From assembly GCA_009746045.1 (NCBI GenBank), contig RPFO01000017.1:1477452-1541451 (forward strand): DNA of 64,000 bases, given 5' to 3'. This document shows positions 46,638-56,225 of this stretch, piece by piece. The position numbers were made by a program, and so were the translations under genes. The notes below the pieces were generated by a model. It searched no databases, was not told where the DNA came from, and worked only from the letters and a program-made list of their open reading frames with translations. The stretch is from Mesostigma viride. Taxonomy: Eukaryota > Streptophyta > Mesostigmatophyceae > Mesostigmatales > Mesostigmataceae. Within the stretch, counting starts at the first letter, position 1. Every line of letters starts with the position of its first letter.

Positions 46638-46813
46638 AACGGGCGCCGCGTTTTCCTGGACAGCTGGCTGGGAGTTTCCATGTTGTGTGTGTGACCGTGT
46701 ATGAACTAAGCCTGGATAATTTATCCCGTGTTATAAGCGCACACCCTCACCCCCCGTTGGGGAACGCATCCAGCTTTTTTTTTGTCTGTGTATCGTAGGA
46801 CGCGCCGGACGCG

Positions 46814-47897
46814 ATGTCCGGTGTCACTCACTACACCGTGGAGGCCGTCATGCAGCAATGCATCGACACCCTGCAGAGTAGGCAACAGAATCTCGGTCAA
46901 TGGAAAGAGGAGGCCGATAAACTCGAACGGGAAGCGCAGTCGACACAAGATTGGGACGCCAAAATGAAGGCCAGGTTGGCCGCGCGGGCCCTTAGAAGCA
47001 CCATAGCCAAGGTGGAGGGGGGGAGTATGACGAGTTCCTCCTGGACATCCTGCCCACGTACAGGAAGTACAAGGACACGTTCGACGGCGCCGGGGCCAAG
47101 AAGCGCAACAAGACCGACCCCCCTGGTGGAAAAAAGACAGCGACAAACAGGGGCGAGATATTCCGCGAGTTCATCCGAGTGGTGCAAAAGTACCCTTCCT
47201 CAACGTACCGACGGGCACGGCACAGGTGACAGACGAGCCGGCCCTGTACGGCTTCTGCCCCGCGTGCAACACCAACATGGTGGAGAACTCGCGAGAGGCG
47301 CTGCTCTTGTGCTCGGCGTGCGGCCTCACGTCCGAGATGTGCAATGACTCGGAAAGGAACGTGCCCTACGGCACCCCCGTGTGCGTCACCGACTACTGCT
47401 ACAAGCGGATCAACCACTTCAACGAGACGCTCTCACAGTTCCACGCGAGGGAGAAGTCCTCCATCCCGCAAGAGGTTATCGACAGCCTCGCCACCGAGTT
47501 CAAGAAGGCAAGGATAGCGGACACCAGCGCGCTGACCCCGAGCATAGTGCGCAAGTTCCTTCGCAAGCTTCGGCTATCCAAGTACTTCGAGCACTCCGTC
47601 CAGATCACCCACATGTTCAGCGGCACCCCTCCGCCCACCATGACCCAGGTGCAGGAGGACAAACTGAGGACCATGTTCCGCCTCGTGCAGGAGCCCTTCG
47701 AGCAGGTTGTGCCAAAGGGGCGCAAGAACTTCCTCAACTACTCGTACTGCATCCACAAGATGTGCCAGCTACTGGAATACGACGAGTTCCTGTCCCACTT
47801 CCCCCTCCTGAAGAGCAAGGAGAAGTTGTGGGATCAGGATGAGATTTGGAAGAACATTTGCAAGAAGCTCAACTGGCAGTTCATCCCCTCCAAGTGA
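46814..47897 (+). CDS. VLTF3-like late transcription factor (poxvirus A2 family), two frameshifts
   Basis: Reading from the ATG at 46814, the N-terminus is helical (TLQSRQQNLGQWKEEADKLE). A shift at a run of seven G near 47020 leads to GGEYDEFLLDILPTYRKYKD. A second shift near 47185 leads to the long C-terminal part. That part has the zinc ribbon FCPACNTNMVENSREALLLC...CGLTSEMC and the conserved helix SYCIHKMCQLLEYDEFLSHF, both typical of the A2/VLTF3 family. The family is found across nearly all NCLDVs and is required for late transcription. The pieces are in order with little missing. Confidence 0.85.
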
Positions 47898-47906
47898 CGG
47901 CCCGAC

Positions 47907-48383
47907 TCACGCGCGGGTCTTGCGCCCCAACATCTCGAACCGCAGCACGATCGTCCAATCGGCAAGGTTGGGGATCGCGCTAGACGTGAACTGGTCGATC
48001 GTGTCGAGGTGGCACACCCTGATTTTGACAGAGCCCCCGTCCCGCAGCAGAAAAGGGTCGGACACCGGGAGACAGTTTTGCTGGTCGGTGATAGAGTAGT
48101 TGCTAGAGGAAGCGCTTGTGGCCACCGTAGTGGCGATCGGTGTCATGTCGCCACTAGAGCAAGGGAACGCGTCCGACAATATCCCGATGACCGTCCGAGT
48201 GCCCTTCGGCACGAAACCCTTGATGGACGCAAATAACACGTGCGCCTTCCACCGCCCATCGAGAATGGGAGCGGATGGGTCGGGAGGGATCTGCACAGTC
48301 CACTCGTTAAACTCGGTGGACACCGTCTTCGCGGTGGTGGACGTGTTGGCAGAGAAGAGCGTCAGCACGTACACGTCTGTCAT
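47907..48383 (-). CDS. Unrecognised small beta-rich protein
   Basis: The ATG at 48383 (MTDVYVLTLFSANTS) is preferred to the in-frame GTG two codons upstream. The 158-residue product is Ser/Thr-rich with alternating hydrophobic strands (FNEWTVQIPPDPSAP, GRWKAHVLFASIKGF, WTIVLRFEMLG). This suits a small jelly-roll or minor capsid-type protein, but no family is recognised. A protein of similar style is encoded at 53167. Confidence 0.55.
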   Translation of the reverse strand: MTDVYVLTLFSANTSTTAKTVSTEFNEWTVQIPPDPSAPILDGRWKAHVLFASIKGFVPKGTRTVIGILSDAFPCSSGDMTPIATTVATSASSSNYSITDQQNCLPVSDPFLLRDGGSVKIRVCHLDTIDQFTSSAIPNLADWTIVLRFEMLGRKTRA

Positions 48384-48466
48384 GGCCACTTTGCTGATAG
48401 TAAGCGAGAGAATTATGTCGCGCGCGTTTATGTGGCGCGTATTGTGGGCGGTACTTGTTGAAAACG

Positions 48467-48894
48467 ATGACGCTCGGAATCATCTCCATCAACTGCCCCG
48501 TGGCCAAGTCGCTCCCCTACGCCGGAGTGTACCGCCCCGCCATGGCCAAAGCCCACTACTGCGAGGTGGACCTGGACACGGGCGAATATGGCAAACTGTC
48601 GGCGCTGCACTCCTTCCGGTTCAAAGTCCCGCTCAATTCCCGCCCGACAGATGATGACGTGCGCGCCGTTAACATGCTGTTTGCCATATTGAGGGAAACT
48701 ATCCGCGCGATCACATCACCATCGTCGAGTTCGACGACCACTCGACTCGCTACGGCACCGTCTACATTGTAACGTCAGACGACTCCAATGGCCCCGTGCC
48801 CTATAACGACTTCAAGGCCCACCGCACGGTGCTAGACTTTGAACTGCGCCAAAGCCAGATGGAGGACGGGGGGGTGGTGTACGAGTTCCCTTAA
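48467..48894 (+). CDS. Unrecognised protein, one frameshift
   Basis: The start at 48467 (MTLGIISINCPVAKSLPY) leads to about 80 residues. The frame then shifts near 48705 and continues with HITIVEFDDHSTRYGTVYIV and a short acidic C-terminus ending FELRQSQMEDGGVVYEF. The second part is beta-rich and in frame to the stop at 48892-48894. AATAAA follows at 48904. No family is recognised; no long homopolymer explains the shift. Confidence 0.5.
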
Positions 48895-48983
48895 TATATT
48901 TTTAATAAAATTCAGACACATTGGATGACACAAATCGAGTTTATTTACAATTGCAGGGGTGATAACGCTCCAAAGGCGAACGG

Positions 48984-49418
48984 CTATTGGAGTGCATCGG
49001 TCAGCGGGGGCGTCTTCTCGACACCGCTTGCTCTCAGGCTCTTAAGACCCTTTAACAGCATGGAAGTGACCGACTTGGCAATGACCAATTCCCTCTGTGC
49101 GTTGTCCAGCTGTGTCCTCCACTTCTCTGCAGCCATGTTTTGGCTCCTCAAAGTCATCTCCAACCGTTTGATGTCAGCCTCCTTCTGAGAAATGACCTCT
49201 TGGAGTTGTCTTTTCTGCTTAACAAGCTTGTTCTTCGCCCTCGCGTGCCTCTTCCTGGCGGCATCCTTATCATTCTTGTACTTTGTCATCGCATTCCCCA
49301 GAGTGTCCTTTATCTCAACAAACTGGGCATGGACAGTGGCCAAGAATTCCCTGGGAACAAGCACCTTGGACGAGGGGGGGCTCATTTCCTGCCGTCGAAC
49401 AGGGCTTTTCCACCTCAT
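48984..49418 (-). CDS. Basic coiled-coil protein, loosely bZIP-like
   Basis: Starts at 49418 or 49385 (MSPPSSKVLV) are possible. A basic stretch (KYKNDKDAARKRHARAKNKL) runs straight into a leucine/glutamine-rich heptad helix (VISQKEADIKRLEMTLRSQN), the order seen in bZIP DNA-binding proteins. The Asn-x-x-Ala-Ala spacing is one residue off the bZIP consensus, so this is only a resemblance. An AGATCT cluster lies upstream, shared with the divergent zinc/RING gene. Confidence 0.5.
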   Translation of the reverse strand: MRWKSPVRRQEMSPPSSKVLVPREFLATVHAQFVEIKDTLGNAMTKYKNDKDAARKRHARAKNKLVKQKRQLQEVISQKEADIKRLEMTLRSQNMAAEKWRTQLDNAQRELVIAKSVTSMLLKGLKSLRASGVEKTPPLTDALQ

Positions 49419-50168
49419 TTAGCCCGATGGAGGAATGTTTTCCTTGTCGGAATCATAGCTGCAGTCTGAGCCGCTCCACCCCCCATAATTGCTGCCCCTT
49501 TCTGCCATAGCCAGAAGCACACTTTAGACGGATGGCAGTCGGAACAGAGGGCCTTTTCACAATGGCTGGCTTTTGCCCACAAGAAATTCCGTGCCATGCA
49601 GGCAAATGCTGAAATTTTACTAGGTGGCAAGATCATACAAATGTTGCCCTGTCAGCAGAGATCTGTGAGATTCCTGCTGACTGTGCATACAGAGATCTCG
49701 GTCCGTGCGAAATCCGAGATCTGGCGTCATCCGTCTGACAGAGAGATCTCCGTACGGATAGTGTGACGTCGGATCTGCCAGATATTTTTTCGTGACTCAG
49801 CCGAAATAGCAGGACCTTCTAGAAGCGAAATCTTGCCCATCCATCTGTGGATACTCCTGGCCGCTGGTTTCTTGCCCAAATTCTTAAAAGGTCTTGCCAC
49901 CCCTTTGCACACCCACAGTCCACAGCCTCCATACCCAGCACCCAGTGCCCCTCTACAGGCAGCCATTTTCGCATCTCGTGCGTCCAAAATCCATCTGTGG
50001 GCCACAGTCAGCCAGCTTCAGGTATTGCAGACTGTGTTTTCCTGGCCCTTTGCAAACATTTCTTGGCTTTCCATGCCCCTTGCCACTGTTTCATGGCCTT
50101 TTAATGGTGTCTCTGCCCCTTGCAAACATTTCTTTCCCCTTGGCTGTCTTTTCCTTCTTGCAGGGGTC
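49419..50168. repeat. 750-bp divergent intergenic region with AGATCT cluster
   Basis: AGATCT occurs at least four times between 49655 and 49750. From about 50030 to 50165 the plus strand is very pyrimidine-rich with CCCCTTGC and TTTCATGGCC words and ends CTTCTTGCAG just before the next ATG. A frame is open through this part, but its composition is not gene-like. Confidence 0.6.
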
Positions 50169-51139
50169 ATGAGTGCTCATCAGCCTGCATGGGATCAACC
50201 TGTGTTGGAGGACAAGATGGTCCAGAGGTATATCACCCAGGACACCACGTGGATGCATAACCCAGAAACGGGAGAGAAGATCTACCGGACCCAGAAAAAC
50301 AAGGCGGATGCTGAGAACTGGAAGAAGAACAACCCTGGGAAGGAGCCCCACGTCCCCACCCAGAGGTGCTTACGTTGCAAGCAGCTGAAGCCAACAGACT
50401 CCTTCCTCACCGAGTCGGGCAAGTGGGACGAGTGCAATCCATGCCGCGACAACATGGAGAAGTTTGCCAGAAGGAGGGACGACTCCATTCGCGCGACTGC
50501 CAAGAAGGAGGTCGCCAGGATCGCTGGAGGGGCGGTGTCAGAGGATCTCCCAATCCTTCCCAAGTGCGGCAGGGGGGATAAGGAGTTTGAGGATGCCATC
50601 AGACAGGTACGCGATTACAGCGTCGGGGGGGGGGCGACGAGGGGCTGGACGGTCTGGGCTCTTGCCTTCTGTGCGAGGAACGCCTCGAAAGCGTTCACGT
50701 CCCCACAACCAAGCAGAGGCACTTCCACGCCGGCGGTGCTTGCGGTGGCTGCGTAGTGCAGTTCCTGATCAAGCAGGAGGACGACAGCGACGCCGACTGC
50801 CCCATCTGCATCGTGGAGAAGCGCCCCCTGGACCTGGTGGCCAAGCTGCAGTTCCCCTACTTCACCTTCGACTTCACGCTGACGGCCCTCGCCCACGTAC
50901 TCAACGGCGACTGGTACGGCGGTGCGGACTTCTTCATGCTGCAGGAGGAGGAGAAGGAGCCCGAGGAGCTGCCCCCTGTTTGCCCCGTCGAGGAGCCGGC
51001 GAGGGCGCGCGCACTGGGGGCGGGCGTCGACGCCGAGAGCGCATTGAAGTGCGAGGAGACGTTTCTGAGTGGCACCCAGCCTGGTGACAAGTGGGAGGTG
51101 GAGGTGATCGAGGAGACCCCCCCTCTCCCAAGCGCGTGA
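50169..51139 (+). CDS. Zinc finger plus RING-like protein, one frameshift
   Basis: The ATG at 50169 (MSAHQPAWDQ) opens the gene. The first part has a zinc finger RCLRCKQLKPTDSFL...CNPCR, close to that of the HNH-like protein at 34830, and a charged helix. The frame shifts at a run of about eleven G near 50630. The second part has SCLLCEERLESVHV, then RHFHAGGACGGCVVQF, then ADCPICIVEK, a RING-like C/H pattern of an E3 ligase. The C-terminus is acidic. AGATCT sites lie upstream. The length of the G run alone is enough to explain the break. Confidence 0.6.
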
Positions 51140-51421
51140 GGCCGTTTAGGCGGTGTGCCCCCACTCTTCCGTTTGGCAAGTGATATGCGTGTCTCACTAT
51201 GCTTGATGGAATTTGCCAAGTTAACTCCAGATGGAATTGTGAAGTTAATTAACAAATCAATAAAGTTGAGCACATTATGTCCCACTCCTCGTGTCTTTCG
51301 GCTTCGTAATCAGCTCATGACCCACTAGAATCTCGCTAGCCTTGTCAGTACGTACCCCGGGCGTCCACGGGTGCGCCCACTCACAGCTAGATTTACCTTA
51401 GAATAGTACGCACCATCCACC

Positions 51422-52264
51422 ATGTCCCAGGTGGTCCGCTACCTGACCCCCGCGGACGGGACAGAGGAGGACCCCCGGTTCAGTGGCAAGATCCGCGTGA
51501 CGGATGACGGCAGAATCTCCGTGTATGATGCCATGGCTGCTATTGGCATTTCACAGCCCAGAGTGTACTTTCTCAACCTTCAAAAGGCCAATGAGGAGGT
51601 TGTTAAAATTTTTAACTACCTCAAATTCCCTGGCCCTGGCCAGCGAGAGACGCCCGTGACCGACCGACAGGGCATGGCCAAGATTATAATGCTGCTGCCC
51701 GGCAAGGTCGCCGCCAAGTTCAGGGATGAGCTGTCCATCCTCCTGGAGCGCTACCTTAATGCTGACCGCACTCTCGCCCAGGACATTCTGCGGAGGGCAG
51801 ATGCCAAGGAGGACGCCATAGCTAACCTGGCTGACAATACCCGCATCCGCAACTCGTGTGCCGCGAAGGCACTGGGCGAAACCATCAAGGGGTACATCGA
51901 CTCTCACGACTGTGGTCCGATCTACGCAATGGTTCACGACACCAACAACGTTGCCGCAACTGGAAAGAAGGCCAGCGAGTTAAAGGCCATGTTTGGGGCA
52001 TCCAAGTCCTCCTCGTCGCGCGACCTACTGACAGAAAAGCAGAGTGCCGCCATGCTATTGTTACAGCTGTGCGAGGCTGATGAGATAAAAATGACCGGCG
52101 ATAACCCCCTCACTGTGGCCAAGAGGAACAGAGAGACATTTGAGCCGGTGTTTAAGGCAAAAGGTCTGCATGACGAATTTGCGCACGAGGAGTGCATCAG
52201 GGACAATGTGAAAGTCATGCGGCTTAACCAGAAGGCCACCAAGGCCAATGTCATTTCAGCTTAA
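51422..52264 (+). CDS. KilA/BRO-like protein
   Basis: The N-terminal 110 residues read KIRVTDDGRISVYDAMAAIG and ETPVTDRQGMAKIIMLLPGK followed by FRDELSILLERYL. This fits the BRO/KilA-type N-terminal domain seen across NCLDVs, ascoviruses, baculoviruses and phages: a beta hairpin, a DAMAAIG-like helix, then the LLPGKVA helix pair. The C-terminal half is helical with LLLQLCEADEIKMTGDNP and is not recognised. The frame is intact. AATAAA lies at 52275, 11 bases after the stop. Confidence 0.6.
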   Translation: MSQVVRYLTPADGTEEDPRFSGKIRVTDDGRISVYDAMAAIGISQPRVYFLNLQKANEEVVKIFNYLKFPGPGQRETPVTDRQGMAKIIMLLPGKVAAKFRDELSILLERYLNADRTLAQDILRRADAKEDAIANLADNTRIRNSCAAKALGETIKGYIDSHDCGPIYAMVHDTNNVAATGKKASELKAMFGASKSSSSRDLLTEKQSAAMLLLQLCEADEIKMTGDNPLTVAKRNRETFEPVFKAKGLHDEFAHEECIRDNVKVMRLNQKATKANVISA

Positions 52265-52294
52265 ATAGTGAAGTAATAAAGCATCCTATTCCTC

Positions 52295-53076
52295 TCAATC
52301 GTTCATGTCGATGTCCGCGTCGATCTTGGGGGCCAGCGCGAACATGAGCACGCCCAAGTCCCCCACCTTGTACTTCACTATGATGGGGTAATCGTGGCTC
52401 AAGAACAGCTGCACACTATTGCACAGTCCGGCGCTCTTAGAAAACGTGCACAGGTAACGCAGCGAGTACACCTCGTTATGACCTCCTTCTCGTCCTTCAC
52501 GTCCACCTCCATCTCGGGGAACTCCTCCCCGATCTCCAAGTGACAATCGCCGATGTCGCCGGAGCACGACATGGTGATGTGCCTGCCCTCGCACTTCACG
52601 TTCACCGTGTCGGCCACCACCGAGAGGTCGCGGCAGATCTTTTGGAACTCCGAGCTGACCATGGTGATCGCGACCGAGTACTCCTTCTCGGGTATTTCCA
52701 GACTGCTCTCGTCGATGTCCAGCAGCTTCATCGTGTAGGACCACTTGGTGTTCTTCACCTTGTTCACGATGTTGATCTCCATCACCTCCTGTTTCGTCAC
52801 ATCGAGCCGCAGCTCGAGCTCGTCGTTGCTGGACACGTTCTTCAGCAGCTTGTACAGGTTCAGCAGGCTCACGCCCACCGTGAAATTCTGCGAGCAAGAG
52901 TACTCCTCGATCTTGTCCGCTTGCAGGTTCACATGGAACAGAGCGCAGTGGCACCCGTCCATGGCGGTGATGTGCACGCCATTGGGGTCGAACCGCACAT
53001 TCACGTCGTTGGTCAGCTCCTTCAGCGCCTCCACCAGCAGCTTAATGGACGACCCCTGGACGGTCCTGAACTCCAT
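52295..53076 (-). CDS. PCNA sliding clamp, one frameshift
   Basis: The processivity clamp of the replisome. MEFRTVQGSSIKLLVEALKE, VRFDPNGVHITAMDGCHCAL and the centre-loop-like DVTKQEVMEINIVNK are characteristic. Residues about 160-195 contain a second clamp domain (ITMSCSGDIGDCHLEIGEEF). The frame shifts near 52478, and the last part continues as SLRYLCTFSKSAGLCNSVQL to the C-terminal YKVGDLGVLMFALAPKID, the usual PCNA ending. Total length, about 261 residues, matches cellular PCNA. Likely partners in this window are the two proteins with DIRxFF motifs. Confidence 0.93.
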
Positions 53077-53166
53077 TATGGTACGCGTGCGACTGTTTTT
53101 GTGCTAATGTAAGCGCGGGAGCGTCCAGACGAGGACGAGCGTCCGGCAGCGGACACGGTGCGGCGG

Positions 53167-53448
53167 CTAGGGTGGGAGCTCGAACGGGGCCTCGTACACA
53201 ATGGCTCCGAGTAAGGTGTAGTTTATGAAGTTCGGGTCGGTGTCCTCCTGTATCGGATTCCTTCCGTTCTTCTGCAGCACGTACATGGCCGTGTGCCATT
53301 CCCCGTCCCTTTTCACCTGCGTGGTATACAGCCTGAAGTTGCCGATGTCCAATGGGTTTGTGGACAACAAACTGTCCCCCGTCGCCGTGAACCGGATGCG
53401 GTTGTTTATGTTGACGTAATCGGCTGTCAAGCGGGTGACGGAAGACAT
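53167..53448 (-). CDS. Small beta-rich protein
   Basis: The ATG at 53448 (MSSVTRLTADYVNINNR) is chosen; the frame is open further upstream but overlaps the divergent gene. The 93-residue product has alternating strands (RIRFTATGDSLLSTN, NFRLYTTQVKRDGEW, TAMYVLQKNG). Such small beta proteins near capsid genes are often minor virion components. No family is recognised. Confidence 0.5.
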   Translation of the reverse strand: MSSVTRLTADYVNINNRIRFTATGDSLLSTNPLDIGNFRLYTTQVKRDGEWHTAMYVLQKNGRNPIQEDTDPNFINYTLLGAIVYEAPFELPP

Positions 53449-53538
53449 CGTGCTGATTATAGCAACAGGAAATATGTCGCCACCAACCGCGGCCAGAAGG
53501 GACCAATTAAAATATAAAGTACACGTAAGAACGCCAGC

Positions 53539-53892
53539 ATGAACAAGTGTCGCAAGGAGAAGGCCGCCATTACCAACTCCGATAAGGCGCTGCTCGGAGT
53601 GTTGCTGTCCGGCATGAAACAGGGGTGGAGCGCGTCGCTGGACGGAGAAGGCAACGTGGTGTTCGAAGTGCCAGAAGACGACGAGATGCCGCACACGGAC
53701 GTGTGCATGAACCAGCATTTTGTGGGCGGCGGCGAGCAATTCGATACTGATCACGACGGCATCTTCGATTTGATCGCGCACGTCATGTCGTCCGGGTTGA
53801 AGCCCCCGGCCGCAGCACAAGGCATCGACAAGGTTATACAGGTCGGAAACCGCAAGCTGAGACTGACGGTCTCTGTGCGCGAGGAGGATTGA
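53539..53892 (+). CDS. Unrecognised 117-residue protein
   Basis: Start at 53539. The product is acidic, with KALLGVLLSGMKQGWSASLD, a DDEMPHTDVCMNQHF segment and a beta-rich C-terminus (VIQVGNRKLRLTVSVREE). No Cys cluster or membrane helix. It is followed 71 bp later by the LysM gene on the same strand. Confidence 0.55.
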   Translation: MNKCRKEKAAITNSDKALLGVLLSGMKQGWSASLDGEGNVVFEVPEDDEMPHTDVCMNQHFVGGGEQFDTDHDGIFDLIAHVMSSGLKPPAAAQGIDKVIQVGNRKLRLTVSVREED

Positions 53893-53963
53893 TAAGCACC
53901 CCTTATGTGTTAATAACCAATCGCGTTTTACATTGCAATAATTTGTATGCGTCTAATAGGAAC

Positions 53964-54474
53964 ATGGACGAAGAGGCACAAAACATACTGTCCACATTCA
54001 TAAAGGAGGCCAACCTGCCCCCGCCTCAACCCAAACTGCAGACGGGCCCTACTGCCGCCAACCCCGCCAACCGCCATCAATACATAGTGAAAATGGGGGA
54101 CACCTGGGAATCCATAGCCAGCGCCGCAGGGGTGCAGGTCACCGAGCTCATAGCCAAGAACATTCACGTGCACCCCCGCTACCTATCACCGGGCGACGTG
54201 CTGATAATACCCCAGGAGATGACGTCCGAGGACTTTGCCAGGATCATCCTCAACCAAGGAAACAAAGTGTCTGTGTCTCGCGCCCAGGAGCCACACCGGC
54301 AGCGGGGCGCGGAACCCAATCCTCGCTTGGCGCCACGACAGTGGGGGGGGGAGAGAGGACCTGCTGAACAACATCCTGGCACTCAGTGGTGTGCCCGTGG
54401 AAGTCGCGGCACCGATCGTGGAGAGCATGGCGCGGTCGTCGGCGGGGAGTGCGGCGTCCGCGTTTACGTCATGA
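53964..54474 (+). CDS. LysM-domain protein, one frameshift
   Basis: HQYIVKMGDTWESIASAAGV through HPRYLSPGDVLIIPQE is a complete LysM domain (about residues 38-85): a beta strand, two helices and a closing GDxLxIP strand. LysM binds N-acetylglucosamine polymers such as peptidoglycan or chitin and occurs in several giant viruses. The N-terminus is helical. After the domain the frame shifts at a run of eight G near 54343, and a helical tail (LLNNILALSGVPVEVAAPIV) ends at 54474, overlapping the convergent capsid gene by 11 bp. No signal peptide is seen, so it is more likely in the virion than secreted. Confidence 0.75.
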
Positions 54475-56126
54475 AGACCTTCCTGCCGTGGCCCTGGCTG
54501 ACCTCGAACATGTTCATGGTGCGCGCGTAGATGTGGATGTGCCCGTCGGACATGACCGCGCCCTCCTTGAGCCCCGGTATCTGCTTGAAATAAAGCCGCA
54601 GAGAAGCCCTGTCGATCTTGCTCAAGTTTATGCTGCCGTTCGGGTCGGTGGACTCGGGCCTGAAGCAGAACGGCATCACAAACAGGTTCTGGTTGAAGTT
54701 GTTCGTAGGCCCGTTGGAGTGGAACTCGAAGGGAAGGTAAAACCCGAACCAAAGAGGGTCGCGGGGGGGGACCACAGGTCCTTCCCGTTGATAGCGAACG
54801 TGGCCCTGTCGAATAGCGTGTCGTCGATCTGGGCCCAGTCCTCCGTCTTCCCCGGGACAAAGTACCCGCGCGAGTCCCACCGCAAATCCTTCTTACCGAC
54901 CATGGGGCGGTTGGCCTCGAAATTCCAGAACTTGACGTTGTCCACAAGCTGCCCGTCGCCGGTGATCGTGCGATAGTCGGCCCTGTAAAAAAAGATGAGC
55001 TCCTTGCACGGGCCGGAGAACTTGTCGAGCGGGATCTCCTTGTACAGCTTGTCCGTCGTTTTGATGGGAACGGACAGGTGCTGGGTCTCCGTTATCAGCC
55101 ACGAATTGTGCGACCTCATGAACTGCTCCCTCTCGAACGCGTCCAGGAAAACGTAGCGGGTCACGAGGCCCACCTTCTTCAGCTCGCCCCCGACGTCGAG
55201 GTCCTTCAGCAGGCGCCCGGCGGGGTCGCGAGTCAGGTTACCGGTTCCCACCGGGTCCTCATAGAATAGCGGCACGTCCTTCAACATCCACCTCTCTGGA
55301 TTAGGGCTGGGTAGGGTGATCGGGGGCTGGCGTTGGGGTCCACGAAAAAGGTGGCCTTCTCGTGGTATTTTAAGTACGACGAAAGCAGCGGGCGGGGGCT
55401 CAACTTCACGCGCACCTCCATCTCGTGGTACTGCAGCGCGCTGATAGGAAGCGCGTGGCCCTGGCTCTCGGAAAAGTAGAACTGGATCGGGATGTAGATG
55501 TGCTGGTCGTGCTGCGTGCCGATATTGAACCCCCCGCCGTTGTCATCGGGGGTGTTGAGCACCACGCTGTTGGACTGGGTGTGGACCAGCGAGTCCCACA
55601 CGTACATGAAGTCCCCCGTCACGCTGTCCACCATCTGGTTGCCCACCCACAATTCCACCTTCTCCGGCAACACGTACCCCATCGAACGCATCCACGACTC
55701 GTTGAACATGTCGTGGGTCACGCCCTTGTACCCCAACTGTGCACTGCGAGGGACCTTGCTGGCGTCCAGGGCCACCGTGATGTCGACGGTAGCCGTGGAA
55801 TTCGTGGCGGTGTACCGCATGGTAGCCGGGTCCACGAACTTCACGTCGTTCACCGTGTGCTCCATCGTGCCATAGTTCAACTTGTTCACGTGGAAGTACA
55901 GGTACATCTTGGTGATCAGGTCGCCGATCCTGGGAACGACGAAGCGAACCTCCGACCCGTACTCCGCCTTGTTGACGGGGTTGAGCTGGACGTCGGTCCA
56001 ACTGTAATTGGTGTGGCGGCTATACACGTGCTTGAAGTACGTCTTCTCGGGCAGCGCGGTGAGGTGCTCGTCAAACGTCCCCTTGGAATGCAGCCAGGTG
56101 ACCGGCGCGCTCAGGTCTTGAGACAT
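54464..56126 (-). CDS. Major capsid protein paralogue A, two frameshifts
   Basis: A double-jelly-roll capsid protein of the NCLDV type. The N-terminus has TYFKHVYSRHTNYSW and RFVVPRIGDLITKMYLYF, matching the FFKxVYxRHTNF and vpRxGDLI motifs. YIPIQFYFSESQGHALPISA and LQYHEMEVRVKLS close the first jelly roll. The frame shifts near 55310 and again at a run of eight G near 54770. In between are TRYVFLDAFEREQFMRS and ELIFFYRADYR, and the last part has FEFHSNGPTNNFNQNLFVMP and IHIYARTMNMFEVSQGHG. All canonical segments are present in order. It is divergent from capsid paralogue B at 56226. Confidence 0.9.
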
Positions 56127-56225
56127 TGACGCATTTCATACATCGCGTGCGATAATTTGTGTGTGGCCCCAACCGCGTTACTGCACGAACGATTTTTTTT
56201 CTCCGCAAACACTATACATCACAAC
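56127..56225. promoter_or_regulatory. Divergent promoter of the two capsid genes
   Basis: This 99-bp gap must hold both capsid promoters. It is mixed in composition with a run of eight T at 56193-56200 and TATACATC just before the plus-strand ATG. No AGATCT site is present, unlike the gaps upstream of regulatory-type genes. Confidence 0.5.

Noticed and set aside
50019..50163. A possible intron ending CTTCTTGCAG just before the zinc/RING gene
   Set aside because: The acceptor looks good, but the only donor (CAG|GTATTG) is weak and removal does not keep a coding frame. A 5'-UTR intron remains possible but unsupported.
3060..55310. Programmed ribosomal frameshifting as the cause of all broken genes
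   Set aside because: Shifts occur in both directions, in about twenty unrelated genes and without consistent slippery heptamers; sequencing or assembly indels are simpler.
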